DNA from: an uncultured Thermanaerothrix sp.
GTDB taxonomy: Bacteria > Chloroflexota > Anaerolineae > Anaerolineales > Anaerolineaceae
Reading direction: 5' to 3'
NCBI RefSeq assembly: GCF_938028735.1
Contig: NZ_CALIMF010000005.1
Span: 62,001-126,000 of the forward strand
DNA: 64,000 nucleotides
Shown here: positions 51,836-60,340 of the stretch, piece after piece
Layout: the number at the start of each line of letters is the position of its first letter
Position numbering within the stretch: position 1 is the stretch's first letter
Notes under the pieces: model-generated
The model's database searches: none
Seen by the model: the letters and a program-made list of their open reading frames with translations, nothing else
Told to the model about the DNA's origin: nothing
Position numbers and translations under genes: made by a program

Positions 51836-52375
51836 TCACTTCACCTCCTGCTCGGGATAATGCGCAAACGGCCACACGGCCTCCGGCCCTGCCCAGAACG
51901 TCACCCCGCTACAATCCAGACGCGCGCGTAATGCTGCAAATGTCTCTCCTAATCGTGGATGACGTCCGTGTGGGTAGAGATCACACAACGGCACCAGCAC
52001 AAAAGCACGCTCTGCCATGCGTGGATGCGGGATACTGAGATCGGGCAGGTCAATCACCATTTCATCATACAGCAAAATATCCAGATCAATCAAACGGGGG
52101 CCATATCGTACCCCTTCTTCCCGTCCTAGGCGTCGCTCCAGCGCCTTGAGTTCGCGCAGCAAAGCCTGTGGCGCTAGATACGTTCCGGCTTCAATCACCA
52201 TGTTAAGGAAAAGGGGCTGATCTACAATGCCCCAAGGTAGAGTCTCATAAACTGCCGAGGCGCGACGCGGTTGCGCCACCGGTGACAACGCTGCCAGCGC
52301 TCGACGCAGGTTTTGGGGCCGATCCCCCAAATTCGTCCCCAAGGCCAGATAAACGGTAGTCGGATGCGTTTCCAT
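51836..52375 (-). CDS. folK: 2-amino-4-hydroxy-6-hydroxymethyldihydropteridine pyrophosphokinase
   Basis: 179 aa from the ATG at 52375; the longer frame upstream overlaps the neighbouring gene and has no homology. VYLALGTNLGDRPQNLRRAL, ALERRLGREEGVRYGPRLID with the metal Asp pair in LIDLDILLYD, and IPHPRMAERAFVLVPL are all diagnostic. It transfers pyrophosphate from ATP to the pterin, the step before FolP. It ends 2 bp before the folP ATG. Confidence 0.95.
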   Translation of the reverse strand: METHPTTVYLALGTNLGDRPQNLRRALAALSPVAQPRRASAVYETLPWGIVDQPLFLNMVIEAGTYLAPQALLRELKALERRLGREEGVRYGPRLIDLDILLYDEMVIDLPDLSIPHPRMAERAFVLVPLCDLYPHGRHPRLGETFAALRARLDCSGVTFWAGPEAVWPFAHYPEQEVK

Positions 52376-52395
52376 CGTTCGTTTAACCACCTTGG

Positions 52396-53028
52396 CTAAA
52401 TGCTCTCTAAACTCACTGCGATCATGCCATTGCCAACCTGGCTTGCAACCAGAGCAATGGCCGGCACTTCGCGCTCCAATCGCTCGCTCCAAATCGTCAA
52501 TACGGCCGGCAGGGGTTCTTCTGGCCAGGGCACGGATAGAACGGTCAGACTTCCATGTTCCTCGCGGAGCAGAGCGGGGGGCCCACCTAGGGCTACCAAG
52601 TAGCGAAGGTGCGCCACTTCCACCTCCTCCTGTGCGAGCCACGCCTGCCAACTCTGCAAAGTAGTTTGCGGGCGCCAGGGCAAAAGATTCCGCAAACGGG
52701 CACGTGGAAGTATGTTATAACGGCCAACTCCGCTTGCACTGGCTAGGGCGCTCCAGGCAAGCGCCTGACCCTTTCCCGAATGCACCAGAAGGCACCATTC
52801 CCGTCCGCCATGACGCAGGGCAGCCACTTGGTTTTGCAACCACCACAACGCACTAGGAGCAGGTGGGATCGGCCAGACATACGCCAGGCCGGGCAGGGCC
52901 TGGGCGAGTGGAACCCCCCAGAGGTGAGTTTCCTCCATCCAGGTGATCCGCAAACCGGCCTCTTCGAGCGCGTGGGCCAACCCCTCTGCCGTGGTAACCC
53001 CGCCTGCAACCCAGTAAGCCTCACCCAT
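52396..53028 (-). CDS. Uncharacterised protein in the folate/homoserine operon
   Basis: 210 aa. I do not recognise it. It starts GEAYWVAGGVTTAEGLAHAL, has an Ala/Trp-rich middle (LWWLQNQVAALRHGGREWC) and ends with a beta-rich part. The order of 'AAL-GGREW-LLVHSGKG' faintly recalls the thiolase-fold region 'AA-I--GE-DVVLVGG', but no nucleophile Cys is in the right place, so a degenerate thiolase fold is only a guess. It lies 6 bp after hom and 20 bp before folK on the same strand, so it is co-transcribed. Confidence 0.7.
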   Translation of the reverse strand: MGEAYWVAGGVTTAEGLAHALEEAGLRITWMEETHLWGVPLAQALPGLAYVWPIPPAPSALWWLQNQVAALRHGGREWCLLVHSGKGQALAWSALASASGVGRYNILPRARLRNLLPWRPQTTLQSWQAWLAQEEVEVAHLRYLVALGGPPALLREEHGSLTVLSVPWPEEPLPAVLTIWSERLEREVPAIALVASQVGNGMIAVSLESI

Positions 53029-53034
53029 ATTTGA

Positions 53035-54072
53035 TTATTGATTGCGTAACACGTTGATCAAATCAGCGAGCAGCCCGTAGGCGGTGGTTTCAGGGCCGGG
53101 GTTGCTCTCCACAATCCCTAAACCCGGCAACACATCCAGTTGAAACTCTACGTAGGAACTGGTCCCACCAATGGCGTAAAGCGGCGAATCTGCTGAAACC
53201 CGCTCCGGGCGCACACGCGCTTCCAGCAATAAATCGCCTTGGCGACGCGCCGTGCAGACCAGTTTCCAGCGTTCGCCTGCTGCACGGGCTTCGGCAATTT
53301 GTTCTGGAGTCAGATCACGAATTCCCTGGCGCTCCACCTCTTGGGGTTTGAGCGGAATGCCCATGAGCACCGTGACCAGCGCCGCCACCTTGATCGCTGC
53401 ATCCCAACCATCCACGTCCGCGCTGGGATCAGTTTCGGCAATGCCAATGGCTTGAGCCTGGCGTACGGCGTCCTCAAATGTGCGCCCCTGTTCCATCTCC
53501 CCTAAAATGAAGTTAGTGGTGGAGTTGAGAATGCCGCGAAAACCTAGTAAGTTCACTGCCGGCAACGGCCCGCGAAAGAGCGAGAAAATCGGCGCTCCAT
53601 CCATGACAGCGGCTTCAAAGAGGAAGCGCTTGCCTCGTGTTGCCGCCATTTCGGTCAATTCTTTGTAAGCATGCACTACCGGGCCTTTGTTAGCAGTAAT
53701 GGCGTGCATGCCTTTCTGTAACGCTGCCTTGATGTGATCAATAGCGGGTTGACCAGTCAAGTGATTGACAGGCGAGGTCTCAATCATCACCTCAGCCGAA
53801 CTCGCATATAGAAAATCCAGCGTGCTCTGCGGCACCGGTTGTGCTGAAAGTACATTCAGCGATTGACCGCGCTCGCTCAACTCCAGCGCATGGTTAAGGT
53901 TAATCCCCCCGGGATTGATGGCCGCCCCATGCCGCCCGGTCACAATCCCCGTCACGATCACCTGCCAGCCGAATTGCTTGAGCAGTTCGGGTTGCTTGCG
54001 CAAGAGCAGACGCGCAAACGCCCGTCCTACATTGCCAAAACCGACCATTGCCAGAGTTACCTGTCGCGCCAT
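53035..54072 (-). CDS. hom: Homoserine dehydrogenase
   Basis: 345 aa. NAD(P) fold MVGFGNVGRAFARLL, then EVMIETSPVNHLTG, ITANKGPVV, EAAVMDGAPIF, LNSTTNFILGEMEQG, and the catalytic Lys region DVDGWDAAIKVAAL. It lacks the C-terminal ACT domain of the longer enzymes, so feedback by Thr through ACT is not expected. It reduces aspartate semialdehyde to homoserine for Thr/Met synthesis. First gene of the operon leading to folK and folP. Confidence 0.95.
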   Translation of the reverse strand: MARQVTLAMVGFGNVGRAFARLLLRKQPELLKQFGWQVIVTGIVTGRHGAAINPGGINLNHALELSERGQSLNVLSAQPVPQSTLDFLYASSAEVMIETSPVNHLTGQPAIDHIKAALQKGMHAITANKGPVVHAYKELTEMAATRGKRFLFEAAVMDGAPIFSLFRGPLPAVNLLGFRGILNSTTNFILGEMEQGRTFEDAVRQAQAIGIAETDPSADVDGWDAAIKVAALVTVLMGIPLKPQEVERQGIRDLTPEQIAEARAAGERWKLVCTARRQGDLLLEARVRPERVSADSPLYAIGGTSSYVEFQLDVLPGLGIVESNPGPETTAYGLLADLINVLRNQ

Positions 54073-54119
54073 CGTATTTTGCCCTCCACATCATCGAAAT
54101 TGAAGCCAATGTCATACAT

Positions 54120-54147
54120 GTTGTACCACAAACCCTCAGAATGTCAA
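54120..54147 (-). promoter_or_regulatory. hom-folKP operon promoter
   Basis: -35 TTGACA (54147-54142), 16-nt spacer, -10 TACAAC (54125-54120), with GGAGGG before the ATG. Confidence 0.65.
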
Positions 54148-54149
54148 AT

Positions 54150-54884
54150 TCAGATCGGCGGCCATGGGTAGTAGCGCCGCCCCGCTGGGGGAAGCGGAAA
54201 ATGTCCGCTCTCTAGAAGGCGCTGGGCGCGCCGAGCCAGAGCGTGTATCTCTGCCGGGCTGAGCAGCGTTCCCAGGGCACTCACCAGCGGATGCGAGGCG
54301 GTCTTCAGACTCGTGCTCAAGCCTTCAATGGCCTTTAGGTACTCCGGCGGGATCGGTTCACCCGCAAAATCCCATACTACTGTACGCAGTTTGTCCTCCA
54401 CATGGAAACAAATGCCATGGTCAATCAGCCAAAGGTGATGCTCGGCGTCAAAGAGAATGTGCCCTCCTTTGCGATCCGCATTATTGACTAGGGCATCAAA
54501 TAGTGCTACCGGGCGCAAACGCTGGCGATCCTCAGGGGTAAAGGTGAAGTAGTGATATTCCGGGTCATGCTCGATGAAGCGTTGAAGTGAGCCCTTACCC
54601 AGCGGTCCACGTCGCCGATACACGGTTGGCGGCACCAAATCCCAGCCCAGGGCCTGGCTCACTACATAAGCGGCCACCTCACGCATGGCTAAGGTGCCGG
54701 GGGGAAAATCCCACAAGGGTTGCTCGCCCCGTGTGGGTTTATAAACAGCCAGAATTTCCTCTCCTTGATAACGCACCTGCACCAAAAACGTATAATTGGA
54801 GCCCAATAGCATCTCCCCCCGCAATGTGATCTCGCCCTGCTCCAGCACCTGGATAATGGGCGTTGCTTCCTGAACTTCGTTCAT
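54150..54884 (-). CDS. TIGR03843/SCO1664-family protein, PI-kinase-like
   Basis: 244 aa. The fold has a glycine-rich start (GEITLRGEMLLGSNYTFLVQ), a Lys in AVYKPTRGEQPLWDFP, ALFDALVNNADRKGGHILFD (catalytic-loop-like, with Asp and Asn) and LWLIDHGICFH, the likely metal-binding Asp. This matches the SCO1664 family, distantly related to phosphatidylinositol 3/4-kinases. The substrate is unknown. It lies 27 bp after the TIGR03847 gene, a pairing conserved in Actinobacteria. Confidence 0.87.
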   Translation of the reverse strand: MNEVQEATPIIQVLEQGEITLRGEMLLGSNYTFLVQVRYQGEEILAVYKPTRGEQPLWDFPPGTLAMREVAAYVVSQALGWDLVPPTVYRRRGPLGKGSLQRFIEHDPEYHYFTFTPEDRQRLRPVALFDALVNNADRKGGHILFDAEHHLWLIDHGICFHVEDKLRTVVWDFAGEPIPPEYLKAIEGLSTSLKTASHPLVSALGTLLSPAEIHALARRAQRLLESGHFPLPPAGRRYYPWPPI

Positions 54885-54911
54885 TCCTGAATACGGTCAA
54901 CTACCTTGGCT

Positions 54912-55439
54912 CTAATGCTTATGCCCATTACGGCGGGGGCAAAAATGACCTTCTGGATCCATCGGTTCCCCACACTGCGGGCAAATGGGTCGTCCGCGAT
55001 TAACCACTTCAAGCCCCCATGCCGCGAGCGCCAGCAACTGTGAACGCGTGCACCACAACCGCACCACAGAGATCTCTTCCTCACTGCGTTCATCGGTCAC
55101 CAGTTCATACGCCTCCAGGCGCGCCAAATCACGCTCAGGATCGTAAGCCAGGCTCATCTCACCCACGCGAAAGAGCGGCTCCACCGGGGGCTGGATGTGC
55201 ATCGCTACCTCCTCATAAAGCGGGGAGGCGGGGGGCAAACCGGGGTAACGGCGGCTCAATTCTTCCAGAAATTGGGTCACACCCAGCGCCAGGGTCTGCA
55301 ACTGCACCTTTTCAATCAGCAGGGTCACCGATTGCGCCCCCTGCCAGGCTTGCAAATAAAAGACGCGCTGCCCGGGCTGGCCAATTGCATCCGCGGTGAT
55401 GTGAGTTACCGGATTCAAATCTATCTTAATGCGTGGCAT
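54912..55439 (-). CDS. TIGR03847/DUF3090 family protein
   Basis: 175 aa from the ATG at 55439; the TTG at 55451 is too close to GGAGG. Family features: AIGQPGQRVFYLQAWQGAQ, then FRVGEMSLAYDPERD, and at the end CPQCGEPMDPEGHFCP followed by RRNGH, a zinc-ribbon-like tail. The family has no known function, but it occurs with the SCO1664-type kinase-like protein. The order here, DUF3090 then SCO1664, suggests a two-gene operon. The third member of the actinobacterial trio, a phosphoglycerate-mutase-like protein, is absent. Confidence 0.87.
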   Translation of the reverse strand: MPRIKIDLNPVTHITADAIGQPGQRVFYLQAWQGAQSVTLLIEKVQLQTLALGVTQFLEELSRRYPGLPPASPLYEEVAMHIQPPVEPLFRVGEMSLAYDPERDLARLEAYELVTDERSEEEISVVRLWCTRSQLLALAAWGLEVVNRGRPICPQCGEPMDPEGHFCPRRNGHKH

Positions 55440-55563
55440 GGAACGGGTCAAACCTCCTTATCCTGCTTATAGTATACCTGACCCTAGGGCCTTAAGCGGG
55501 CGCTTTGTCTAGAGTCCGTCCTATCCTATTCCTATAGGTAGGTTGCCTGCTTTTTGTTATGGG

Positions 55564-56403
55564 TTACCGAAGCCCGCGCCTTAATTCCCCCTGCTCCCAG
55601 ATCACGGATTCAACCTCACCCCCCTCGCTCCCCAGCAAACGTTGTACTTGCACTTGAAATCGCCCCACCTCACCACTGGTAAAGAAGCGCACGTCTGCAC
55701 GGCATCCTTCAGGCGCCAGCCAACCTCGTATCTCCAGCACGCGCTGCGTCTGGCGGGCCACTGCCGGCGCCGGGTCAATCACACGCACCCCCGGCCCTAC
55801 AATTTCCTGAATGAGCGGGATTACAAAGGGATAGTGCGTACAGCCCAACACCACTGTATCAATCCCCTCGGCCAGCATGGGTTTCAGAGTCCGCTCCAGA
55901 ATGCTACGCGGCGTTTCCCCATCCAGATCACCGGCTTCAATGGACTCCACCAAGCCTGGGCAGGTATCCTGATAAAGGCGCACATGGCGGGCAAAACGCT
56001 CCACCACTGAGGCGTACAGCGCTCCCTGAAAGGTGGCCCGGGTAGCCAACACGCCCACACGACCACTATGCGTCTGTTCGGCGGCAGGCTTGACTGCCGG
56101 CTCCATCCCCACGAACGGCACATCGGGGAAAGTCCCTCGCAGATAATGCAAGGCTGCGGCTGAAGCTGTATTACACGCCACTACGATAACTCGCGCCCCT
56201 TCGGCCAATAGAAAGCGGGTGATTGCTTCGGCAAACCCGCGCACTTCTTCAAGGGAGCGGGGGCCATAAGGCACGTGAGCCTGATCGGCCATGTAGAGCA
56301 CTGGATGTTGGGGTAAGAGGGCGCGGATGGCGCGCAGGACTGAAAGGCCGCCTACCCCTGAATCAAATACACCAATGCAAGCCGGTTCAACCTTGCCACC
56401 CAT
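55564..56403 (-). CDS. murI: Glutamate racemase
   Basis: 279 aa. FDSGVGGLSVLRAI, VPYGPRS, first catalytic Cys in VVACNTASAAAL, second in VVLGCTHYPFVIP. It supplies D-glutamate for peptidoglycan, so the cell has at least a murein-type wall. Its start overlaps the upstream hydrolase gene by 17 bp, so the two are coupled. Confidence 0.96.
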   Translation of the reverse strand: MGGKVEPACIGVFDSGVGGLSVLRAIRALLPQHPVLYMADQAHVPYGPRSLEEVRGFAEAITRFLLAEGARVIVVACNTASAAALHYLRGTFPDVPFVGMEPAVKPAAEQTHSGRVGVLATRATFQGALYASVVERFARHVRLYQDTCPGLVESIEAGDLDGETPRSILERTLKPMLAEGIDTVVLGCTHYPFVIPLIQEIVGPGVRVIDPAPAVARQTQRVLEIRGWLAPEGCRADVRFFTSGEVGRFQVQVQRLLGSEGGEVESVIWEQGELRRGLR

Positions 56404-57097
56404 CCCGCGCCGCCTGGATCAGGGCCTCGAACAGCACAAGGTGCTGGGAAGAGTCCAATCGCCGCTCCGGATGCCACTGCACTCCCAACCCAAAGGGATG
56501 CCCAGGCACTTCCACGGCCTCAATGAGCCCATCCGGTGACCACCCGACCGCTCTCAGACCCGGTGCCAGGCGTTCGATCCCTTGGTGATGATAGGAATTA
56601 ACCTGAATCTCACTTGCCTTCACTAGGTTGGCTAGCCGACTGTCGGGCTCGATCTGCACAAGATGCCCCATTTCCTCCGACCAATGTGCTACCCGGCTTC
56701 CTAATTGCTCGGGCAGGTCGGCATAGAGCGTCCCTCCTAACGCCACGTTGATCACCTGGATTCCGCGGCAGATTCCCAGGAAGGGCCAACCCGTCTGGGC
56801 AGCCAGACGTACCAAGGCAATTTCGGTCGCATCACGGCGTGCATCCACACCATACACCTTGGGGTGCCATCCCCCTCCATAAAGGGCCGGATCCACATCT
56901 GCGCCCCCGGTTAACAACAAACCATTTAGGCGTTGACGGGCCCCCTGCAATGCCTCATCGTCAAGAAGGGCGGGAAGTAGTACGGCAACCCCTCCCGCCC
57001 GTTCCACTGCGGCGACATAAGTCTCGCTGATCGCGAACCAGCGATCCTGATCTTTGAATTTGCACCCTAACGTGATACCAATAAGAGGCTTAGGCAC
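56387..57097 (-). CDS. PuuD-like gamma-glutamyl hydrolase (class I glutamine amidotransferase fold)
   Basis: 236 aa. PKPLIGIT, LLLTGGADVDPALYG, nucleophile Cys in GICRGIQVINVALGG, HQGIERLAPG, and the His-Glu pair in GVQWHPE. This set defines the PuuD/peptidase C26 group, which cleaves gamma-glutamyl amides. It overlaps murI, so a link between glutamate products and wall synthesis is possible. Confidence 0.92.
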   Translation of the reverse strand: MPKPLIGITLGCKFKDQDRWFAISETYVAAVERAGGVAVLLPALLDDEALQGARQRLNGLLLTGGADVDPALYGGGWHPKVYGVDARRDATEIALVRLAAQTGWPFLGICRGIQVINVALGGTLYADLPEQLGSRVAHWSEEMGHLVQIEPDSRLANLVKASEIQVNSYHHQGIERLAPGLRAVGWSPDGLIEAVEVPGHPFGLGVQWHPERRLDSSQHLVLFEALIQAARDGWQG

Positions 57098-57127
57098 TGC
57101 ACATCACTTCAATGAAAATGAGGCGAA

Positions 57128-57595
57128 TTAGTCGGCCTGCTCGACCAGGTAGTTCTGCAAGCCCATCTGGCTAATTTGATCTAACTGGGCTTCAATCCAG
57201 TCGGCGTGTTCCTCTTCATCTTGTAAGATGCTTTCCAACAAGGCCCGCGTACCGTGGTCGGCCTCTTCAACCGCCAAACGGATCGCTGCGTTGTAGGCCC
57301 TGATGGCATCATATTCGGCTTGCAAGTCGCTTTTGAGTTGAACTTCCACATCCTCGCCAATATGCATCGGGTTTAACTGGCTGACAATCGGTTTACCCTC
57401 TAGGAAGATAATACGCCCAATCAGTTTCTCGGCATGGTGCATCTCGGTGATGGCGCGCTTCTCGATGGCTTCGTGCAATTTCTCGTATCCCCAGTTCGCA
57501 CACATCTCCGAGTGTACCATATACTGATTGATGGCAGTCAATTCATCCGCCAGCAGGTGATTAAGGACTTCAATAACCTTCGGGCTTCCTTTCAT
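57128..57595 (-). CDS. bfr: Bacterioferritin
   Basis: 155 aa four-helix ferritin. VIEVLNHLLADELTAINQY, ferroxidase Glu/His in ITEMHHAEKLIGR, with the haem-ligand Met retained (Met in TEMHHAE), and the C-terminal EEEHADWIE. It stores iron as a 24-mer. AAGGAG is before the ATG, and a TATAAT-bearing leader lies upstream. Confidence 0.95.
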   Translation of the reverse strand: MKGSPKVIEVLNHLLADELTAINQYMVHSEMCANWGYEKLHEAIEKRAITEMHHAEKLIGRIIFLEGKPIVSQLNPMHIGEDVEVQLKSDLQAEYDAIRAYNAAIRLAVEEADHGTRALLESILQDEEEHADWIEAQLDQISQMGLQNYLVEQAD

Positions 57596-57666
57596 GGCTG
57601 ACTCCTTTCCCTGAGAAGAACGATGAACTTATGGGTATGTTGAGACGGCAATCCTATTCTCTATTT

Positions 57667-57697
57667 ATTATAGTCTTAGAGGCGCTCCTCACGCCTT
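57667..57697 (-). promoter_or_regulatory. bfr promoter region
   Basis: Consensus -10 TATAAT (57672-57667), leader about 65 nt, no clear -35. A small hairpin AGGCG/CGCCT lies just upstream. Confidence 0.45.
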
Positions 57698-57709
57698 TTT
57701 TCAAGCCCT

Positions 57710-58666
57710 CTAATCCTCCACTTCGTGGTATGGGATCGGAGCAACCTCACGACGTTGCTCTCGGCGGCCAGTGGTTCCGAGCGGCGCTGATGGTGGGTAA
57801 TAAAACGTCTGGCGTAATGCCCAGGTGAGTGGACCACTTTGGCGGTACCCTTGATAGGTGCCCCAGAATTGGGCCCAGCGGAAACGCACTATGTTCCACC
57901 ACTCGCGCCGCCATACGCCTTCGCTGCGCGCTACCTGCCAGTCACTCCATACATTACTTATCCATAGGCGCACCAGATCACGCCAACTGAAGCGCTCATG
58001 GGGATAAATCTGCTTGAATGCCATGCCCTCGCGCCGATAGCGGTTATAGATCCCACGCCAGGTCTCACGATGAACGTGAATCACCTCGGCTTCCGCCACG
58101 TAACTAATGGCATAGCCCTGCACCTGTGCCCAGCGTGCCCAGGCCAGATCTTCTAGCGCCGGTAACGCCTCGTCATAAGGATGCTGCTCCCATAGGGCAC
58201 GCCGAATGGCTGCGTTGGCGTTATTGCAAAAGGGGTGCGGTTGGCGAGGTATGGAATGATCGGGATACCAGCGCCGGAAAATTTGGTGTTCTGAGAACTT
58301 GGTCACCGGATGCCCGCGCTGCTTACCATAGGTCAACGCCACCTGCGGATCTGCAAACGGTTCTAGCAGACGCTCCAGCCAATCCGGGTAAACCGGGTAT
58401 ACATGCGCACTAGCAATTACGATGAAGGGTGCCGTTGCCTCACGAATGCCGTGATTGAGCGAACGACCAAACGTAAATTCCTGCGGGCTAATATGAGTGA
58501 TCTTGACACCGTGGCGGCTTGCAATTGCCACCGTGGAGTCCGTTGACCCCGAATCGACCAAAATCACCTCAACATCGCGCAGGGTCTGATGGCGGATCCC
58601 CTCCAGTAGCCGCCCAATGTGCTGGGCTTCATTATAGGCGCGGATCACCACCGAACATAATGGCAT
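57710..58666 (-). CDS. Family 2 glycosyltransferase
   Basis: 318 aa GT-A enzyme. CSVVIRAYNEAQHIGRLLEG, VILVDSGSTDSTVAIA (metal/nucleotide Asp), FGRSLNHGIREATAPFIV, and EDLAWARWAQVQGY with the catalytic acid. It probably adds a sugar to a surface polysaccharide. It lies 24 bp after the neuB-linked polysaccharide gene on the same strand, so it belongs to the same cluster. Confidence 0.92.
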   Translation of the reverse strand: MPLCSVVIRAYNEAQHIGRLLEGIRHQTLRDVEVILVDSGSTDSTVAIASRHGVKITHISPQEFTFGRSLNHGIREATAPFIVIASAHVYPVYPDWLERLLEPFADPQVALTYGKQRGHPVTKFSEHQIFRRWYPDHSIPRQPHPFCNNANAAIRRALWEQHPYDEALPALEDLAWARWAQVQGYAISYVAEAEVIHVHRETWRGIYNRYRREGMAFKQIYPHERFSWRDLVRLWISNVWSDWQVARSEGVWRREWWNIVRFRWAQFWGTYQGYRQSGPLTWALRQTFYYPPSAPLGTTGRREQRREVAPIPYHEVED

Positions 58667-58690
58667 GACTAACCCCTTGTTCCCTTCAAT

Positions 58691-60337
58691 TTACTCCGAG
58701 GATGATAGAGGTGCTGGCATCTCTTCAAGGATGAAGGGCCTTCCCTCGCGGATACCTTCCACGATCACCTTGAGTGTGGGTGAATTTTCGGGCTGTAGTG
58801 CCGACCAAGCAAACGGTTTGAGGCGTACGAACCCCGGCCAGATCCCATCTTCTTCCAGGAAGGGGTCAAATGACAGCGATGTCACAAATAATTGATAGTA
58901 TAAGAAGCGTCGCGCTTCCCGAGCGAATTCAGGGGGTACTTCAATGCGCTCAGCATTCAGAAAAGCCTCTGCTTGGCGCAAATAAGCCTCTGCTGTGGGC
59001 GGAAAGAACACCGTTGGATATTGAGTATAGCGCGCCCGCCCAGCACACAGTACCGGCACCCCCATAATAGACGCCTCTAAACCAATCGAAGAGTTGTACA
59101 CCATAACAAATTTCGAACATTGAATCAACGCGTAAGAACTGAGATACTCGCGTGGCCCAACAAAAACCACATTGGGCAGGTTCTCTACCCCGCGGCGCAC
59201 CACCCAGTCTTCCACTGTTTCGCGGCTTTCCTTACCTGGACGCAACTCATCCGGGTGGGCACGGATGACAAAAAGGGTTTCGGGGTGGGCGCGCATGACC
59301 TCTAGCACTGCATCCAACCAAGCAAACATGTCTGGGAAAAGGGTGTTGGCATGCGGTTGGCTGGTGTCAAAAATCACATTGGTAAAGATGGGCACAACCT
59401 GACGGAAGGCGCTCAGCCGCTGCTGCCAGGTCGCATCCAAATCGCGCATCTCGGGCCAGAAACGAATGCCGGCCATAGTAAACTGCCCCTGAAAGCGCTG
59501 GGAGAGATACACATCTAAACGGCGCTCCCGTTCAGGCGTAAGGGTAAAATCGTCAGGGATATGAATAGGGTAGGCCGTGGCCTCACCCTCGGTGAAAAAA
59601 GCCGAAAAAGGTCGTAGCCCCACCTCGTGGGTGATCACACGAATGCCATGTTGCCGGGCCACCCAACGCGCTGTGGCCTCTGGGTAAAACTGGCCGTTAA
59701 AGACCACCACTGCCATGGGGCGAATACGTTCCAAGAGGGCCGCAAATTGCTGGCCTAAACTCCACGCCGAGAGCATGTAACGACGATAAAGCAACCGAGT
59801 GGGCTCATCGTCTTCCAGGGTATGACGACGCAGAATCCAGCGAATGGCTGGTAAAACCAGTGCCCCCAAAGGCATCTCGCGGTAGGTAAAGTCCATTAAC
59901 GCCGAAAGAGGCAGGTCGCAGATAGTCTGCTTTAATTCCGCATCCTCTTGATAGCCAAACGGTGCCTGATCGGTGTGGGCATAAATGGCACGCGATTGGG
60001 CCAGGCAGGCCGCACAAGGTGGGGGTTGGGTGGGGTCGTCACGCTGCGTGCCCAACACACATGGCTGTAATCCACGCCGGCAGACAAAGTGGACCACCGG
60101 CGTCCCGCTCAGACGCAACGCCCAACCGGTGAGCAACGCAAAAGCGGCATTAAGGCTGATCCCCACCAAACGGGTCGAGGCATTGAACAGGATCACAGGT
60201 GGCGTGCGCGCTTCGGCGGGGGCTTGCCCTTCCACCTGGCGCGCCAACAGGCGCAGGCGCAGGTTATTGTGCCAACGGAGCGCCCGTGTGCGCAGAGCCT
60301 GTGGTAACCGATTCAACATTCCGGACACAAGGGGCAA
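58691..60337 (-). CDS. Surface polysaccharide biosynthesis protein (CDP-glycerol/Kdo transferase-like fold)
   Basis: 548 aa; the TTG at 60337 has GGAG 8 nt upstream, but the ATG at 60319 is possible. The C-terminal half (TLFVIRAHPDELRPGKESRE, NVVFVGPREYLSSYALIQC, NSSIGLEASIMGVPVLCAG) is typical of GT-B enzymes that build capsule or teichoic-acid-like polymers. The N-terminal half has a CxxC cluster (PPCAACLAQ). It is placed directly after neuB, so it may transfer a nonulosonic-acid-type sugar. Exact donor not known. Confidence 0.8.
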   Translation of the reverse strand: MPLVSGMLNRLPQALRTRALRWHNNLRLRLLARQVEGQAPAEARTPPVILFNASTRLVGISLNAAFALLTGWALRLSGTPVVHFVCRRGLQPCVLGTQRDDPTQPPPCAACLAQSRAIYAHTDQAPFGYQEDAELKQTICDLPLSALMDFTYREMPLGALVLPAIRWILRRHTLEDDEPTRLLYRRYMLSAWSLGQQFAALLERIRPMAVVVFNGQFYPEATARWVARQHGIRVITHEVGLRPFSAFFTEGEATAYPIHIPDDFTLTPERERRLDVYLSQRFQGQFTMAGIRFWPEMRDLDATWQQRLSAFRQVVPIFTNVIFDTSQPHANTLFPDMFAWLDAVLEVMRAHPETLFVIRAHPDELRPGKESRETVEDWVVRRGVENLPNVVFVGPREYLSSYALIQCSKFVMVYNSSIGLEASIMGVPVLCAGRARYTQYPTVFFPPTAEAYLRQAEAFLNAERIEVPPEFAREARRFLYYQLFVTSLSFDPFLEEDGIWPGFVRLKPFAWSALQPENSPTLKVIVEGIREGRPFILEEMPAPLSSSE

Positions 60338-60340
60338 AGA

